Shown: positions 28,301-39,149, numbered from the stretch's first letter. The stretch: 64,000 nt of DNA from Trichomonas vaginalis G3 (GCF_026262505.1 NC_067207.1:12616082-12680081), one strand, 5' to 3'. Made by a program: numbers and translations. The notes: a model not told the origin generated them from the sequence alone.

Positions 28301-28418
28301 CACCCTTAAATGTAAAATACAAAATTTTTGAATAAAAAATAATCGTAATAAGGTTGAGGGAAAAATTGAGAGAAAGAAAAGTGACACCTTTTCCCCTTCT
28401 CAAAAATCAACCTTAGAA

Positions 28419-28838
28419 GTGATGGAAAAAATGGGAGAATTTGCACCCACAGGTATAAGCGCTGAAGGATTGCTTGATCATTTCAAAAAGAATAAGAAAA
28501 TTGGTGTTGTGGATGTCAGAGACACTGATTATGGCGAGTTTGGAGTGATTAAAGGTGCAATTCATTTTCCTTACTTTTCAATTACAGATGCTTCAATTGC
28601 AGATCTCTTGAAAAACACACTGCTTAATCATAAATACGATAAATTAGTCTGTTATTGCAAATTTGGAAGAGCTCGATCAGTAAATGCTGCTCATGAAATT
28701 TCGAAAGTAGCTCGAGAATTAAATAAAGATGATAAAGACCCTGTAACATTTCTTAAAGGCGGAATTACAACATTTGTTATGACACCAGGTACAAAAGAAT
28801 ACTTGGAACATACAGATTCATACACTTTTGATATATAG
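28419..28838 (+). CDS. rhodanese-domain phosphatase (Cdc25/Acr2-like)
   Basis: The 139-residue product is a single rhodanese domain. The N-terminal strand and CH2A motif (VVDVRDTDYGEFGVIKGAIH, about residues 29-50) and the active-site loop CKFGRAR near residue 80 are clear. The loop has a CX5R pattern, which in this superfamily is typical of Cdc25 phosphatases and Acr2-type arsenate reductases rather than of sulfurtransferases with six-residue loops. The length fits small stand-alone members such as yeast Ych1. The protein is cytosolic, with no signal peptide or membrane segment. The next gene is about 940 bp downstream on the same strand. Substrate unknown. Confidence 0.8.
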   Translation: MMEKMGEFAPTGISAEGLLDHFKKNKKIGVVDVRDTDYGEFGVIKGAIHFPYFSITDASIADLLKNTLLNHKYDKLVCYCKFGRARSVNAAHEISKVARELNKDDKDPVTFLKGGITTFVMTPGTKEYLEHTDSYTFDI

Positions 28839-29780
28839 TATAATCTTAACTTTAGCATTTATCACTATCTAAACTCTTTTCACCAGAATATTTCAAAATT
28901 TTCTATAAAATGATTACAACGCATGATTTATTTGATGTGCTTATTATTACATTTGCTTATGATGATAAAATCATATCTGTTTTGATTCATAAAATTGATC
29001 AATTAATTGATCGCAATTCGAGATTTAGAACGATACCATTTAGAAGAGAATATGTGCACATCATTAGCTTTAGTCTTGTGGACATCTTTATAATGTTAAA
29101 TAAAACTTAATTATGATAGAAATTTAAGTTATATAATGATTTTTCGAATAATTCATTTGTTAAAGTAACTAATGATGTCAAAATCAGTATCTATTTAAAT
29201 ATGCATTGATATTTTAAAGTATTCATTTTAATTTTTAATCGCTGGTTACGATATTGATAAACTTATCCAAAATCATATAATGATTAGATATTGCATGCTC
29301 TATTGAGTCCGATTAATCTCATTTATCTAAGGTTTAATCGTTAAAAGTTGGGTCAAAACTTAAGCTTAAGCTTGAAAGTTCAAAACTAAGATGTTATTAT
29401 CAATCCCTGATATCGCATTATATAATGAAATCTACTCCCTTATTTATTTGAATGAAAAACCAAATCAATTAATAATATGCCGATTATTCGGATTTTCTAT
29501 ACTCGTTAACCTCAGAAACACACTCATTTCAGGATGAAACTGTTATAATTATAATCACAGTGTCAAAAGTGTGCGTCATCGAATCGATTGAATGGGAGTT
29601 TGAAAAAAAAAATTGGGAAGATAACTTTTTGAAAACATAATTCGGATTATTTCAAGTATTTTTAATTAACTATACAAATCCAATACTTTGTTAAGAACGT
29701 CATTTCAAACGATAAGCTCCTTCTGAAAATCTAATGAAATTTGTACCGATTTTAGCCCCTCAATTAGATTTGATATTTAA
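28839..29780. other. intergenic, no supported gene
   Basis: AT-rich spacer. A 66-codon open frame at 28910 shows no recognisable protein character and is not called. Confidence 0.6.
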
Positions 29781-31922
29781 ATGCTTGTTTTTCTATCCGT
29801 GCTCTGTTCATCCATTTTGATTGACACATCTCATGTGTACACCACATCATCAGCGCGTGATAGTTCAATCAGTTTCGAGATCGTTAATTCTACCTTTAAA
29901 TTCTTTGTTTATGATTACAAAGGATGGAAGTGTACTGTTAACATCGACGGCTCAACAACTGATATAATACCACCAAATCAGCGTGGTTACGTACTAAGTA
30001 CTCCTCATAACTCTCAAATTACGTTTTATTTTTTAGAAGATTTAATTTTTTCAATCCAATTTATCATTGATCCCAATTTAATTCAACCGAGTTGCGTCTT
30101 CACACATCCCAACGATGACCTAATCCCTTATCTCCAAGAAATAAACGTTTGGCATCCTTTTCATACATTATTCACCGGAAATGACGGTTCGCAACATTTC
30201 TTATTTAATTCGAACTACAAGCCAGAATATATATTCTTCAGCAAAATCGAGCCATTAACCACTCAAATCATAGAAAATCTAAAATCAGAAAAAACATTAA
30301 CGTCTGCTGGAACTTTAACTTCGTTCCCCGTGTTGCTAAGCCTCAAAAAGCAGACAAAAGCTATACTATCAATACCTTATCGTATAGGTGCTACGGTCTT
30401 TTTGATAAAACCAGAAACTTTTGAACAATTAGACCCAAAGAGCACAGTAATTCAATTCGATGAAGATGAGCGGTTATTAATCGTTCATCCTTTATCGAGT
30501 ATTAAGAAAGAAATTTTTAATTTTATTGCCATTCCGAAAGATTCTCAATGCAATACAATCCATATCAACAGACAGCTTAAGAGAGTTGTTTCCCTTGGAG
30601 GCGAACAATCCACATGGAGCAAATTCTCAGTTGCCAGCAATATTTCAAAATCCTGTCTTTTATACGCATCTGATGAAGTCCAATCGATACGAATAGACTA
30701 CGTAGCTGATGGGTCGGATAATCTTTACGTTGTACGTCCAGATAAAAGGACATATTTGACAAAATCAGGAAGTACGGTTTTTCCTTCTTCAATCTTCATG
30801 ATTGTTCCCCACAAAGAATCCGGTGTTACAGCGTGCACGTATTTCGTTCTAAATGACTTAACAATGTCTCTGAAAGGCTCATCTTTGACTCTTCCTTTTT
30901 CATCTGTTTGGAACGAACAGGAAACATTCCAAACAGTCAGTCAAACAGATAACATCGTCATTGATACCCCTTTTTCAAGTTTTTCATTTGACAAATCTTT
31001 AATTTTGATTTTTACTTCAACAGACACACTTTTCCACATTTGGAACTCATTACCCGGCCAACCATGTGAGATCTCCGCCATTGTTTACTCATCGAAGAAC
31101 GTTTTGATGCAAGTTTTGCCACAAAACAACTTTACATACAATTTCCAAAACGAACCAGGCTACATCATCATTTCTGTCAACTCCAAGAGCACTTTGTATC
31201 ACGCGTACACACAACAGAACATCACTGATGTCACTGATTTCCCATTCCGATGCAATGATTTCGTTCTTACGTCAGAACTTTCATCATCATTAAAATTCGG
31301 ACACAGCAACAGCCAATTTAATTATACTTTCAAGAAAGCATGGAGTACATGTATCTTTTATTCTAGAATTGGCAAACACAAGTTGACAGTGACAAATCCA
31401 TTCACAAGACAGATAAAAGTTGATTTGTATTATTACCCAAATATGTCTGTTTGTGATGAAACACAAGAATACTTCAACGGTCCTCTCTTTGTTCATCTTA
31501 AAGTCCTGATACCTCCAAATGCAGGAAGTATAGATATAACAGATACATGTCTAACAAACTGTTCTGATTTGTACCCGAAAACACTCACGAGAATGATAAA
31601 CCCGTTTGCAGAAGGTGGAGATGCGATTTCAGTACATGAATTGGTTGCAAACATGTCAACACGTAGACAAATCATTATTCTTGGAGTGCTGTTCTTCATG
31701 CTAGTGATTGTTCTTTTGATTGCAATCGCGACGTGTTTCGGAATGATCTTTTTCTACGGAATCACATTCTCATCAAGTGATTACATGCAGGGAAATAAAG
31801 ATGATTTCGTTGATGACTGCAGATACCCAAGAGTTAACAAAAATAAAGTTCCTCAAGCAATTGAACCTGCTGCGTTCCAACCTGTTATGCCTGCTTCTTA
31901 CTATCTATCGGCACCTTTATAA
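29781..31922 (+). CDS. type I membrane surface protein, trichomonad-specific
   Basis: The 713-residue product has an N-terminal signal peptide (MLVFLSVLCSSILI), a ~610-residue beta-rich extracellular part with many N-x-S/T sites, and one membrane segment near residues 630-658 (IIILGVLFFMLVIVLLIAIA). A ~55-residue cytoplasmic tail follows. The layout matches the split gene at 40419, which may belong to the same broad class. I know no enzymatic motif in it. The stop codon is followed by A, giving TAAA, a usual trichomonad polyadenylation context. A 46 bp shard of its 3' part lies at 33303. The role is probably at the cell surface; this is inference. Confidence 0.75.
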   Translation: MLVFLSVLCSSILIDTSHVYTTSSARDSSISFEIVNSTFKFFVYDYKGWKCTVNIDGSTTDIIPPNQRGYVLSTPHNSQITFYFLEDLIFSIQFIIDPNLIQPSCVFTHPNDDLIPYLQEINVWHPFHTLFTGNDGSQHFLFNSNYKPEYIFFSKIEPLTTQIIENLKSEKTLTSAGTLTSFPVLLSLKKQTKAILSIPYRIGATVFLIKPETFEQLDPKSTVIQFDEDERLLIVHPLSSIKKEIFNFIAIPKDSQCNTIHINRQLKRVVSLGGEQSTWSKFSVASNISKSCLLYASDEVQSIRIDYVADGSDNLYVVRPDKRTYLTKSGSTVFPSSIFMIVPHKESGVTACTYFVLNDLTMSLKGSSLTLPFSSVWNEQETFQTVSQTDNIVIDTPFSSFSFDKSLILIFTSTDTLFHIWNSLPGQPCEISAIVYSSKNVLMQVLPQNNFTYNFQNEPGYIIISVNSKSTLYHAYTQQNITDVTDFPFRCNDFVLTSELSSSLKFGHSNSQFNYTFKKAWSTCIFYSRIGKHKLTVTNPFTRQIKVDLYYYPNMSVCDETQEYFNGPLFVHLKVLIPPNAGSIDITDTCLTNCSDLYPKTLTRMINPFAEGGDAISVHELVANMSTRRQIIILGVLFFMLVIVLLIAIATCFGMIFFYGITFSSSDYMQGNKDDFVDDCRYPRVNKNKVPQAIEPAAFQPVMPASYYLSAPL

Positions 31923-32239
31923 AATGTTTGTTTCAAAAAAAAATTTTCTTTCTTTAAATTTACATGCATTTTATTATTCAACTAAATGTTATAGGAAAAT
32001 GATTGGATTGTTCATAATTATTTTAGCACTTATCAAAAGTAATCAATGTATTTTAGTCTTAGTTGTTCTCAATTATTTACTTTCTTTTAAAAATTTCTTG
32101 ATTGAATTTCTGAAGTTTACAAATTTATTACATTTCAGACGATGAATCTGAATTACGAATATATTGCTGCTCATATAAGTGATTATATTACCAATGAAAA
32201 CTTTTTTATACATTCAATATAGAAGATATCAAAAAAATC

Positions 32240-33175
32240 ATGAAATATTCGCGTTTGACAGTTGATCAGTACATTACTCTTCTCAAACAGTCTTCATCGA
32301 CTATTCATTCCAACGAATTATATATCTGTACACGGAAAGCACACGTTACTATCCAAAATCACGAGGATGTCATTACTATTCTTACATCTGTCAAAAAATA
32401 TATGAAATTCAATATATTTGATGGGATATTTGATGTTTTAAATCAAAAGGACAAAGAGTCACGTGAGTCTACAGAGGTAATCAAAAAACTTCAAGCAAAA
32501 TTAATTTCATTACAAAATCAATTACAAAATGCTGCCAAAGGAACTACAGTCACTCAAACTAATGAAAATCGCAATATTTCGGGAGAACTTAAGAAAACAT
32601 GTTACTTTAGAAGCGTTTACAAATTCCTTGATGGACTTTCTGCGAAAGGAAATCGTGAAATGATTTCAAAAGCTTGTGAAGAAGGACTTTGGGAAAAGAC
32701 AAATTCGAATGATAGAAATATTCTTCAAGTAGCAAGTCAAGAAGGAAATCTTAAACTTGTCAAATCACTCATCGAATGTGGCTGTTATAAAGAAGCAAAG
32801 GATAATAGTGGATGGACTCCACTCCTTTTAGCATCATATCATGGTCATCTTGAAGTTGTTAAATATCTTAACTCAGTTGAAGCTAATAAAGAAGCAAAGG
32901 ATGAATATGGACGTACTTCACTCATGTGGGCATCATATAAAGGTCATCTTGAAGTTGTTAAATATCTTATCTCTATTGGATCTAATAAAGAAGCAAAGGA
33001 TGAAGATGGACGTACTTCACTCATGTGGGCATCATATAAAGGTCATCTTGAAGTTGTTCAATATCTTATTTCTGTTGGAGCTAATAAAGAAGCAAAGGAT
33101 AATGATGGAAAAACTGCACTCTCTTTTGCAAAAGATAATGTAAGAGATTATCTAAAATCTATTGGATCCAAATAA
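32240..33175 (+). CDS. ankyrin repeat protein with trichomonad N-terminal domain
   Basis: The product has a helical N-terminal domain (KYSRLTVDQYITLLKQSSST), a coiled coil near residues 70-100, and about four ankyrin repeats from residue 155 (NILQVASQEGNLKLVKSLIE, then GHLEVVKYL units). The last three repeats are nearly equal at DNA level. The true start is probably ATG 32142: that frame gives NLNYEYIAAHISDYITNENF, typical of the family's first residues, but it ends in a stop at about 32211 and the sequence resumes as IEDIKKIMKYSRL in another frame. So the gene either starts late at 32240 or carries a one-base indel near 32205-32215. Ankyrin proteins bind partner proteins; the partner is unknown. 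Confidence 0.75.
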   Translation: MKYSRLTVDQYITLLKQSSSTIHSNELYICTRKAHVTIQNHEDVITILTSVKKYMKFNIFDGIFDVLNQKDKESRESTEVIKKLQAKLISLQNQLQNAAKGTTVTQTNENRNISGELKKTCYFRSVYKFLDGLSAKGNREMISKACEEGLWEKTNSNDRNILQVASQEGNLKLVKSLIECGCYKEAKDNSGWTPLLLASYHGHLEVVKYLNSVEANKEAKDEYGRTSLMWASYKGHLEVVKYLISIGSNKEAKDEDGRTSLMWASYKGHLEVVQYLISVGANKEAKDNDGKTALSFAKDNVRDYLKSIGSK

Positions 33176-33302
33176 CACAATCAGACAATTATTAAAAAAC
33201 ACAAAAAATACTAAACCGCATACTCTCAGGAGTTCTCTCAAAAATAACCACTTTTTAATATTCAATACTATTGTTTACCTTTTGACAAACTTAAATAACA
33301 TC

Positions 33303-33348
33303 GTGGAGATGCGATTTCAGTACATGAATTGGTCGCAAACATGTCAAC
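33303..33348 (+). repeat. 46 bp shard of the 713-residue surface-protein gene
   Basis: GTGGAGATGCGATTTCAGTA and the following bases through ATGTCAAC equal 31615-31660 except for one base. Neither side extends the match. The source lies 1.7 kb upstream on the same strand. Confidence 0.85.
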
Positions 33349-33397
33349 TCTACAAAGAAGCTCAAATGAATGTAAGTTGAACTAAAACAACTCTTTA

Positions 33398-33777
33398 TCA
33401 ATTTTGAATTTTTTGTTTAAGCTTGTCAGTTTCTGCGCTGACAAAGGCAATTAGAACTCTTTTGAATCCTTCATCCCTCAAATTTGTTTCCATTTCTGGG
33501 GCACTGAGTTTATAGGTATTCAAAGCGGCGAAAAAGTGCAAAGGTGTTCCTTGTGGCCATATATTTAGCCACTGTTTGTAATAAGCATTAACTGATCTAT
33601 TCTTTGTTGAAATAAAACTTGATTAAAACGTTCTACGTATTCCCGAGATTGTTCATCCGGCATATTAATTAAAGATGCCTTGAAACATTCTACGTCTTCT
33701 AGTTTAAGAGGACCATCGATCCACATTTTCATGAAGGGAAATTCCTCAAAAAGTTTTGCAGGATTATTTATAAATTG
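33398..33777 (-). pseudogene. decayed gene fragment, family unknown
   Basis: On the minus strand two frames give protein-like sequence: QFINNPAKLFEEFPFMKMWI to EYVERFNQVLFQQRIDQ, then in another frame YYKQWLNIWPQGTPLHFFAA to AETDKLKQKIQN with a stop. The two parts meet near 33580, so one frameshift separates them. There is no ATG at the upstream end, and a stop precedes it. GC content is higher than in the flanking DNA. I do not recognise the family. Confidence 0.55.
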
Positions 33778-34234
33778 TCAAATTTCCATGAAGCGAAGTT
33801 CCTCAATTATTGAATACCACGCTGCAATAATGGTATTAATATAATATAAAAGTCTATGCATGTTAGTTTATCTACCTACTTAAATTAGAATTCGCAGACT
33901 CACTTTTAAAAATACCGACTCTAATATTTAAGAATCATCCAAGACTCACCTGCTAGCATTCCTAATAGAATATCTATGAATTTTCGAAATGAATCTAAAT
34001 TTGAAGATTTTCCTACTATCGAAAAGAAAATTGTTAAATTATATCTCTTTCATAGAATTCTAACCATAGTTCAATATGATAGTATCATTGATACTTAATA
34101 ATTCCAACTATACCAATTCATCAATGTGAGATTAAGATAGAAGAATATCCAGTCATATTGGCATGAATCTTAGGACTAATAAAGATTATTATTAAGTTTT
34201 TATATTGTTTTGTTTAGTTTAGGTTGAGAACTTT

Positions 34235-35326
34235 TTGATGATAATCTATAAGATTTCTCACATGCTAATTTTTCTATTTACTACGCTTGCCAAAGGAATT
34301 GATACGCCACTTTCATCATTTCGGTTCCAAGACTTCACAGCTCTCGGATATAGTCTAATGCAAATTATATTTGCAGCGGCGATAAGCTTTATAGCAACAC
34401 TTGTCATTTTCTTTGTTAATGAAAAAGCGTTTACAAGTTTCTTAGGATCAAAATCTCTCTTTATTAGTGAATTACATTACTTAATTTTAAATTCTTTAGC
34501 AACAGTTGCATTACCAATTATACTCATCAATTATTCAGTCGGTCATATTGCTCCAGCTGTAGTATCTCTATCATTTCCTTTGATTCCACTTTTCACAAAC
34601 CTAGCCAACATGTTTAGTATATACAAAGAGGTAGTTCCACGTAGAAAATTACTATCTATGGCCTTTTCGGCTGCTGGTTTTATTACTTCACTTTCATTAT
34701 ATTCAATTAAAGCGTTTAAAGATCACGAACTTATTCAATTACTTACCGCCGTTATTGCCTTACTTGTAGCACACATTGTTTACGCATTTGGAGAGAGATT
34801 TACATCAGAATTAATAATACATTTGGATCCGTATGTAGTTCCTCTTTCTAAGTATCTTATAAGTGCTGTATTTATAGTAATTTTACTGTTAATATTTGAT
34901 CCACTCCAATTTCGGATCATGGATGAATCATTTTCAAATAAATCAGGGAATTTTATAATTCCTGCTATGACAGGGATATTCAGTAAGGCATTCTCATATT
35001 ATCTATCTTATTTCATCATTAATCCTTTCGGATTTAGCATTTATTCAATAGTTTTTTATCCAATTTCATTAATTTCATTGGCCTTCAATGGTCTTTTCTC
35101 CGGAAAGTTGTTTAATGACTTACCCATTACTCTATCATTCCTTATTGCTGAAGAAATGCATATTATTGCGTTAATATTAGATTTCATTTCTCCGATTGTT
35201 ACAACAAGGAAAGATGAAAGAAACAGACTTAATATTAAATCACGTGGAGAGAATACAACTCCATATTCAACAATTAATCAAATTGATAACGATGAAAAAC
35301 TTACTCTCGAAGAAGATGCCATTTAA
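34235..35326 (+). CDS. multi-spanning transporter, DMT/EamA-like
   Basis: The 363-residue product has about ten hydrophobic segments, spaced as in the drug/metabolite transporter superfamily: examples are LMQIIFAAAISFIATLVIFF (about 42-61), TVALPIILINYSVG (about 90), MAFSAAGFITSLSLYSI (about 140), and further pairs to residue 325. The hydrophilic tail of about 35 residues is probably cytoplasmic. Nucleotide-sugar and triose-phosphate transporters of this fold have this length, but no signature fixes the substrate. The start is the first ATG after an A/T-rich leader. Confidence 0.6.
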   Translation: MMIIYKISHMLIFLFTTLAKGIDTPLSSFRFQDFTALGYSLMQIIFAAAISFIATLVIFFVNEKAFTSFLGSKSLFISELHYLILNSLATVALPIILINYSVGHIAPAVVSLSFPLIPLFTNLANMFSIYKEVVPRRKLLSMAFSAAGFITSLSLYSIKAFKDHELIQLLTAVIALLVAHIVYAFGERFTSELIIHLDPYVVPLSKYLISAVFIVILLLIFDPLQFRIMDESFSNKSGNFIIPAMTGIFSKAFSYYLSYFIINPFGFSIYSIVFYPISLISLAFNGLFSGKLFNDLPITLSFLIAEEMHIIALILDFISPIVTTRKDERNRLNIKSRGENTTPYSTINQIDNDEKLTLEEDAI

Positions 35327-35999
35327 TATATATGTTTGTATTTATTTTATTTGTTTTATAAGTATAATAAAGTATTTCGTTGTAATTTTAAATTTAACAT
35401 GAACAATAACTTGACATGAAATCCTTGGTGAAGAAGAAGCATCAATATTATGTATAAAGGAGAATCAATTTAATCTTCAATATGAAAACTTATATTTTGA
35501 TTTACTGTGGATCCAAGCATTATGATTTATGTCAAATAATTAATATCTCAAGTTTAGATTTTGAATTGAGAAAATCATAAAAGTGACAAAAAATTGTGCC
35601 GCCTTCAAGATTTTACATCATTTTGAGTGAAATTCTTTGTTAGATGTGAGTATTTTTGATTCTGTTTTATTTAATATCCAATGCATTTTATATCCATCTT
35701 CTCATGCATAGTCTATGTCGCTCAAAATGTTAATAAATTTTTATATCTCATTAAAATGCTATGATTGTGCTCGTATTGTCAGGTGATACTGGAATATTCT
35801 TCAAATTTTTATATTATGAGGTGTTTTTCTAAAAAAGAATAGGCCACAATTTCACTTATTGAGATATGAGGAGTAATTTCATAAGCATATTTATCTATAT
35901 AGTCAAGCTGATATAAATTTCTTTTATACCATTCGAATTTCCAGTTTTAATACATTCCGATATTATTACTGAATATACAGATTGCTCTCATGTTACATA
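35327..35999. other. intergenic, no gene seen
   Basis: AT-rich spacer between the transporter gene and a TA-flanked transposon. No open frame of protein character was found. Confidence 0.6.
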
Positions 36000-36712
36000 T
36001 TAAGTTCTGTCAAAATGTAAGCTATTGAATTTTTTGAGAGGGAAATAATCATCGAGGAAGTAAAAGTGACGCTTTAGGAAATATTATTAGAAATATGATA
36101 ATAAATATATTTGGAAAAAATATGTTTTTTCAAAAATTGAAATGCTCATAGAATATTTTGAAATATGTAGGGAATTGAATTCGGTAATATATAATAAACA
36201 GGATTTTTAAATTTCAAGGAAAAATAGCTTTTGTGAATACTTTTGAGAACTCTTCTCAAAGATCATGATTCAAATATATTAAGGAGCCAAAATATTAGAG
36301 ATGAGTTCACAATCAAAATTTTCTCACTTTTCTTCCAAATTGACATCCTTACTCACCACTTTCAAGTTTTTCATACATATATCTTACCCATTCATTTGGA
36401 ATACGAGGTCTCGAGTTTTCGTTCATTTTTTTTACTTTACAAAACTGTTTATTTTTCAGAATTTTTAAATTTGAAAAAATCCATTCTATATCTGATAAAT
36501 AATATATTATTTTTCAATCAAAATATTTTGATTATCATCTCAAAAGTGTTCTCAAAACCTAGTTTTTCTTATTTTGGATAATCTTAATATTTATATTATT
36601 ATAAACTAATTGAACACCATATGTTTTTGTATACTTTTACAAAAAAATTGATAGATTTGTGATACTTCCCCCGACGATAAAATTGAATAGCTTACATTTT
36701 GACAGAACTTAA
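36000..36712. mobile_element. non-autonomous TA-duplicating transposon, 713 bp
   Basis: The ends are ~34 bp inverted repeats that start TTAAGTTCTGTCAAAATGTA and differ at one position (about 36027 against 36686). TA stands on both sides (35998-35999 and 36713-36714), the duplication made by Tc1/mariner elements. The body has no transposase that I can read; an open frame at 36243-36581 lacks any motif. It is probably a MITE driven in trans. Confidence 0.75.
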
Positions 36713-36799
36713 TATGGAACACTCATACTATAATTTTAAAAAAAATTGCAAAAAAATCATTTATTATGTATATGAAATGTTTAATATTTCTTTGATTAT

Positions 36800-37585
36800 T
36801 GTTATAGACCGAAAATAGATTTTTTCGGTTTTCTCTTCAAATAATTGAAAGAATGATACTATTATAGGTTTATTATATTATATAGCATATAATCATGCTA
36901 TAGCCGAAAATTATAAGTTTTGAGAAGATTGAATATAACACAAATAAATTTGAATGTAAGTTAAATTGCTTGTTGTTTTTAATAGCTATTTAATGAGAAA
37001 TCCAATATTGCAAAATTCAAATTGAATGATTGAAAGAACAGAAAAAGTCATTCTTTTCAATTTCGAATATGTTTCATTGTATTTATAATTATATGGCAAA
37101 TAAGATATTTAAACTTGATTTTTGAAGGAAAATTCACAAAATTGAATAAATTCAAATAATTTTTATTCAAAAATAAACTAGTTATTTGAGTTTAATACTA
37201 ATTATCTATTCAAACTACAAAGTTTGTAATTTAAAATATTTTGTGAGATCAGATTGAATTAATTCAAGGTTCTTTTCAATTAATATTAATGACCATATTA
37301 CACATTTTCGAACATTCTAAACCAAATATATAAAAATGGGAGACGAATGTTAAATTTGCTAGACATGGGGGAGTTGTCTGCAAAGTTTTAGCTCTTATCT
37401 CTAACAAAAAATTAATTTTTAAAAAAATGACCGAATACGTTTCACAGCGAGAAAAAAATAAAAGGCAAGATAGAATTTTCTAGACATAAAGAAGTTGTTT
37501 ACCGAGTTTTAGCTCTTATCTCTAACAAAAAATTAATTTTTAAAAAAATGACCGAATACGTTTCACAGCGAGAAAAAAATAAAAC
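36800..37585 (+). repeat. left long terminal inverted repeat of the rve-type element
   Basis: It pairs with 39150-39972. The inner part has two ~115 bp subrepeats with AGTTTTAGCTCTTATCTCTA and GACCGAATACGTTTCACAGC. Confidence 0.85.
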
Positions 37586-37760
37586 TGTACACTGATTTTC
37601 ATTTTCATTTCCAGTCACTTTAATTATTATTTTTTCTTTTTTTCATTTTAATTATAAATTATTTCATAATACGTTTATTTACGTTACCATTTTCTTTATT
37701 CTTTTGAATTCCATACTAGACACTTATAGAATATTTTGATTGTTAACGTACTTCATTAGA

Positions 37761-38735
37761 ATGAATCCTTACAAAGGGTATGTCGATCGAATTTACCTAA
37801 TTGGTATTTCCAATCAGATTGAAGAAGGTAAAATGACATGGGAAGAAGCTTGCACCCATGTTCCCATCACCCCAACCCTTCAATCAAATGATTTCAAATA
37901 TTTAGATGTTTCAAAATCTTTTTTACAAAATCAATTTAGCTTACAGAATATCCCATTGCCTAAAGGCAAGAAAGGTCGTATGGTCAATCCCTACGACCAA
38001 ATCAAAGCTCTTGCTGTGATACATGACCACTGGGCCTTTCCCTGTGGTCAAACAAAACAATGGAAACGTTTGAAATTACAACAAATTGATGTATCTTATA
38101 GAGAAGTACGCAGATACTTCAAAGAAAATCATTTCACCAAGACGCGATTAGAGCATGCCGGGCCAGAAACAGCAGTAAGATATTGGGCGCTTTCACCCAA
38201 TCTTATCTGGCATGCAGATGTTCATTATTTTAGGGGTGTTTGTGGCCAGTATATTTATGGCATAATCGACGATTTTAGCCGCAAAGTCCTAGCGTGTATA
38301 CAAATACCAGATATGCTAGCAGCGACGACAGTGAACGTTGCGGCTTCCGCCTTCATTGAATTTGGCGCCCCTTATTGTTTCTGGACCAACAACGGTTCAG
38401 AAAATAGGGGCGCCTTTCAAGATCTACTTGATCTTTGGCGCGTCCAATGGCGGCATACAGACTCTCATTCTCCCTACCAAAATGGGAAGATTGAGAGATT
38501 CTGGCCGACATTGGAGCGCTGCCAAAGCATTCAGGCTATTCCTGCCTTTATTTGGGAGTACAATAATAACACACCGCATGAAGATCTCCCAATTAATCCA
38601 TTAACTGGAACAAATTACACGCCAAATCAAATGTATCAGCTGAAACCGAAATACACAAATGCAGATACAGAAAGGTTGTGGCAAATATGGGATACAGATA
38701 CAGGCATGACCGCTGTTGACACATTCACAGCGTAA
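37761..38735 (+). CDS. rve-fold transposase of the IS481/Ginger-like element
   Basis: The 324-residue product begins MNPYKGYVDRIYLIGISNQI (ATG 37761; the frame is open upstream only from a non-ATG codon). A helix-turn-helix-like N-terminal half is followed by an rve integrase core: LIWHADVHYFRGVCGQYIYG gives the first catalytic Asp (about 154), FWTNNGSENRGAF the second block, and SPYQNGKIERFWPTLE the Glu. The second block has Asn where the family has Asp (T-D-N-G), so this copy may be catalytically dead. Otherwise the frame is uninterrupted. The gene is visibly richer in GC than its flanks. Confidence 0.75.
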   Translation: MNPYKGYVDRIYLIGISNQIEEGKMTWEEACTHVPITPTLQSNDFKYLDVSKSFLQNQFSLQNIPLPKGKKGRMVNPYDQIKALAVIHDHWAFPCGQTKQWKRLKLQQIDVSYREVRRYFKENHFTKTRLEHAGPETAVRYWALSPNLIWHADVHYFRGVCGQYIYGIIDDFSRKVLACIQIPDMLAATTVNVAASAFIEFGAPYCFWTNNGSENRGAFQDLLDLWRVQWRHTDSHSPYQNGKIERFWPTLERCQSIQAIPAFIWEYNNNTPHEDLPINPLTGTNYTPNQMYQLKPKYTNADTERLWQIWDTDTGMTAVDTFTA

Positions 38736-39149
38736 TAATAAACATAATTTTTTAATTTCATTTTTAACAAGTTTTTTTAAATGTATGTAATGAATAATTC
38801 ATTAGAATATGATAATGCACATTGTAACAGAATAGAACAATCACCAAATTTTTTTTTGAAATTAAAAAATAAAAGTAAAAAGTATAAAGTAATCTAACCA
38901 AAAAAGATATTTAAAAGAATTTTGGAAAAAACAGAATAAGGATAATGATATTATTTTAGATACACAATCGATGCACTGAAGAATAATCCGGTAAAATGAT
39001 GATATAAAATTAGATTATTTTACAAGTAGCTAAAAGAATAAAACTATAATATAAAATAAATGAAGTTTAATGAAACAATAAAGGTTAAATAAATAATAAA
39101 GATTTTTATTTTATATCAGTATTGAGAAGAAGTAACAGCTGACACTTGG
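38736..39149. other. internal AT-rich region of the rve-type element
   Basis: Downstream of the transposase stop and before the right inverted repeat. No gene seen. Confidence 0.6.

Larger units (their letters stand above)
33176..34234. other. intergenic with two gene shards
   Basis: It holds a 46 bp shard of the surface-protein gene (33303-33348) and a decayed minus-strand gene (33398-33777). The remainder is AT-rich with no gene seen. Confidence 0.6.

Noticed and set aside
28910-29110. 66-codon frame downstream of the rhodanese gene
   Set aside because: Neither strand gives a protein-like composition or a known motif.
36243-36581. 112-codon frame inside the 713 bp TA element as a transposase
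   Set aside because: No DDE blocks or helix-turn-helix can be seen and the length is too short; the element is treated as non-autonomous.
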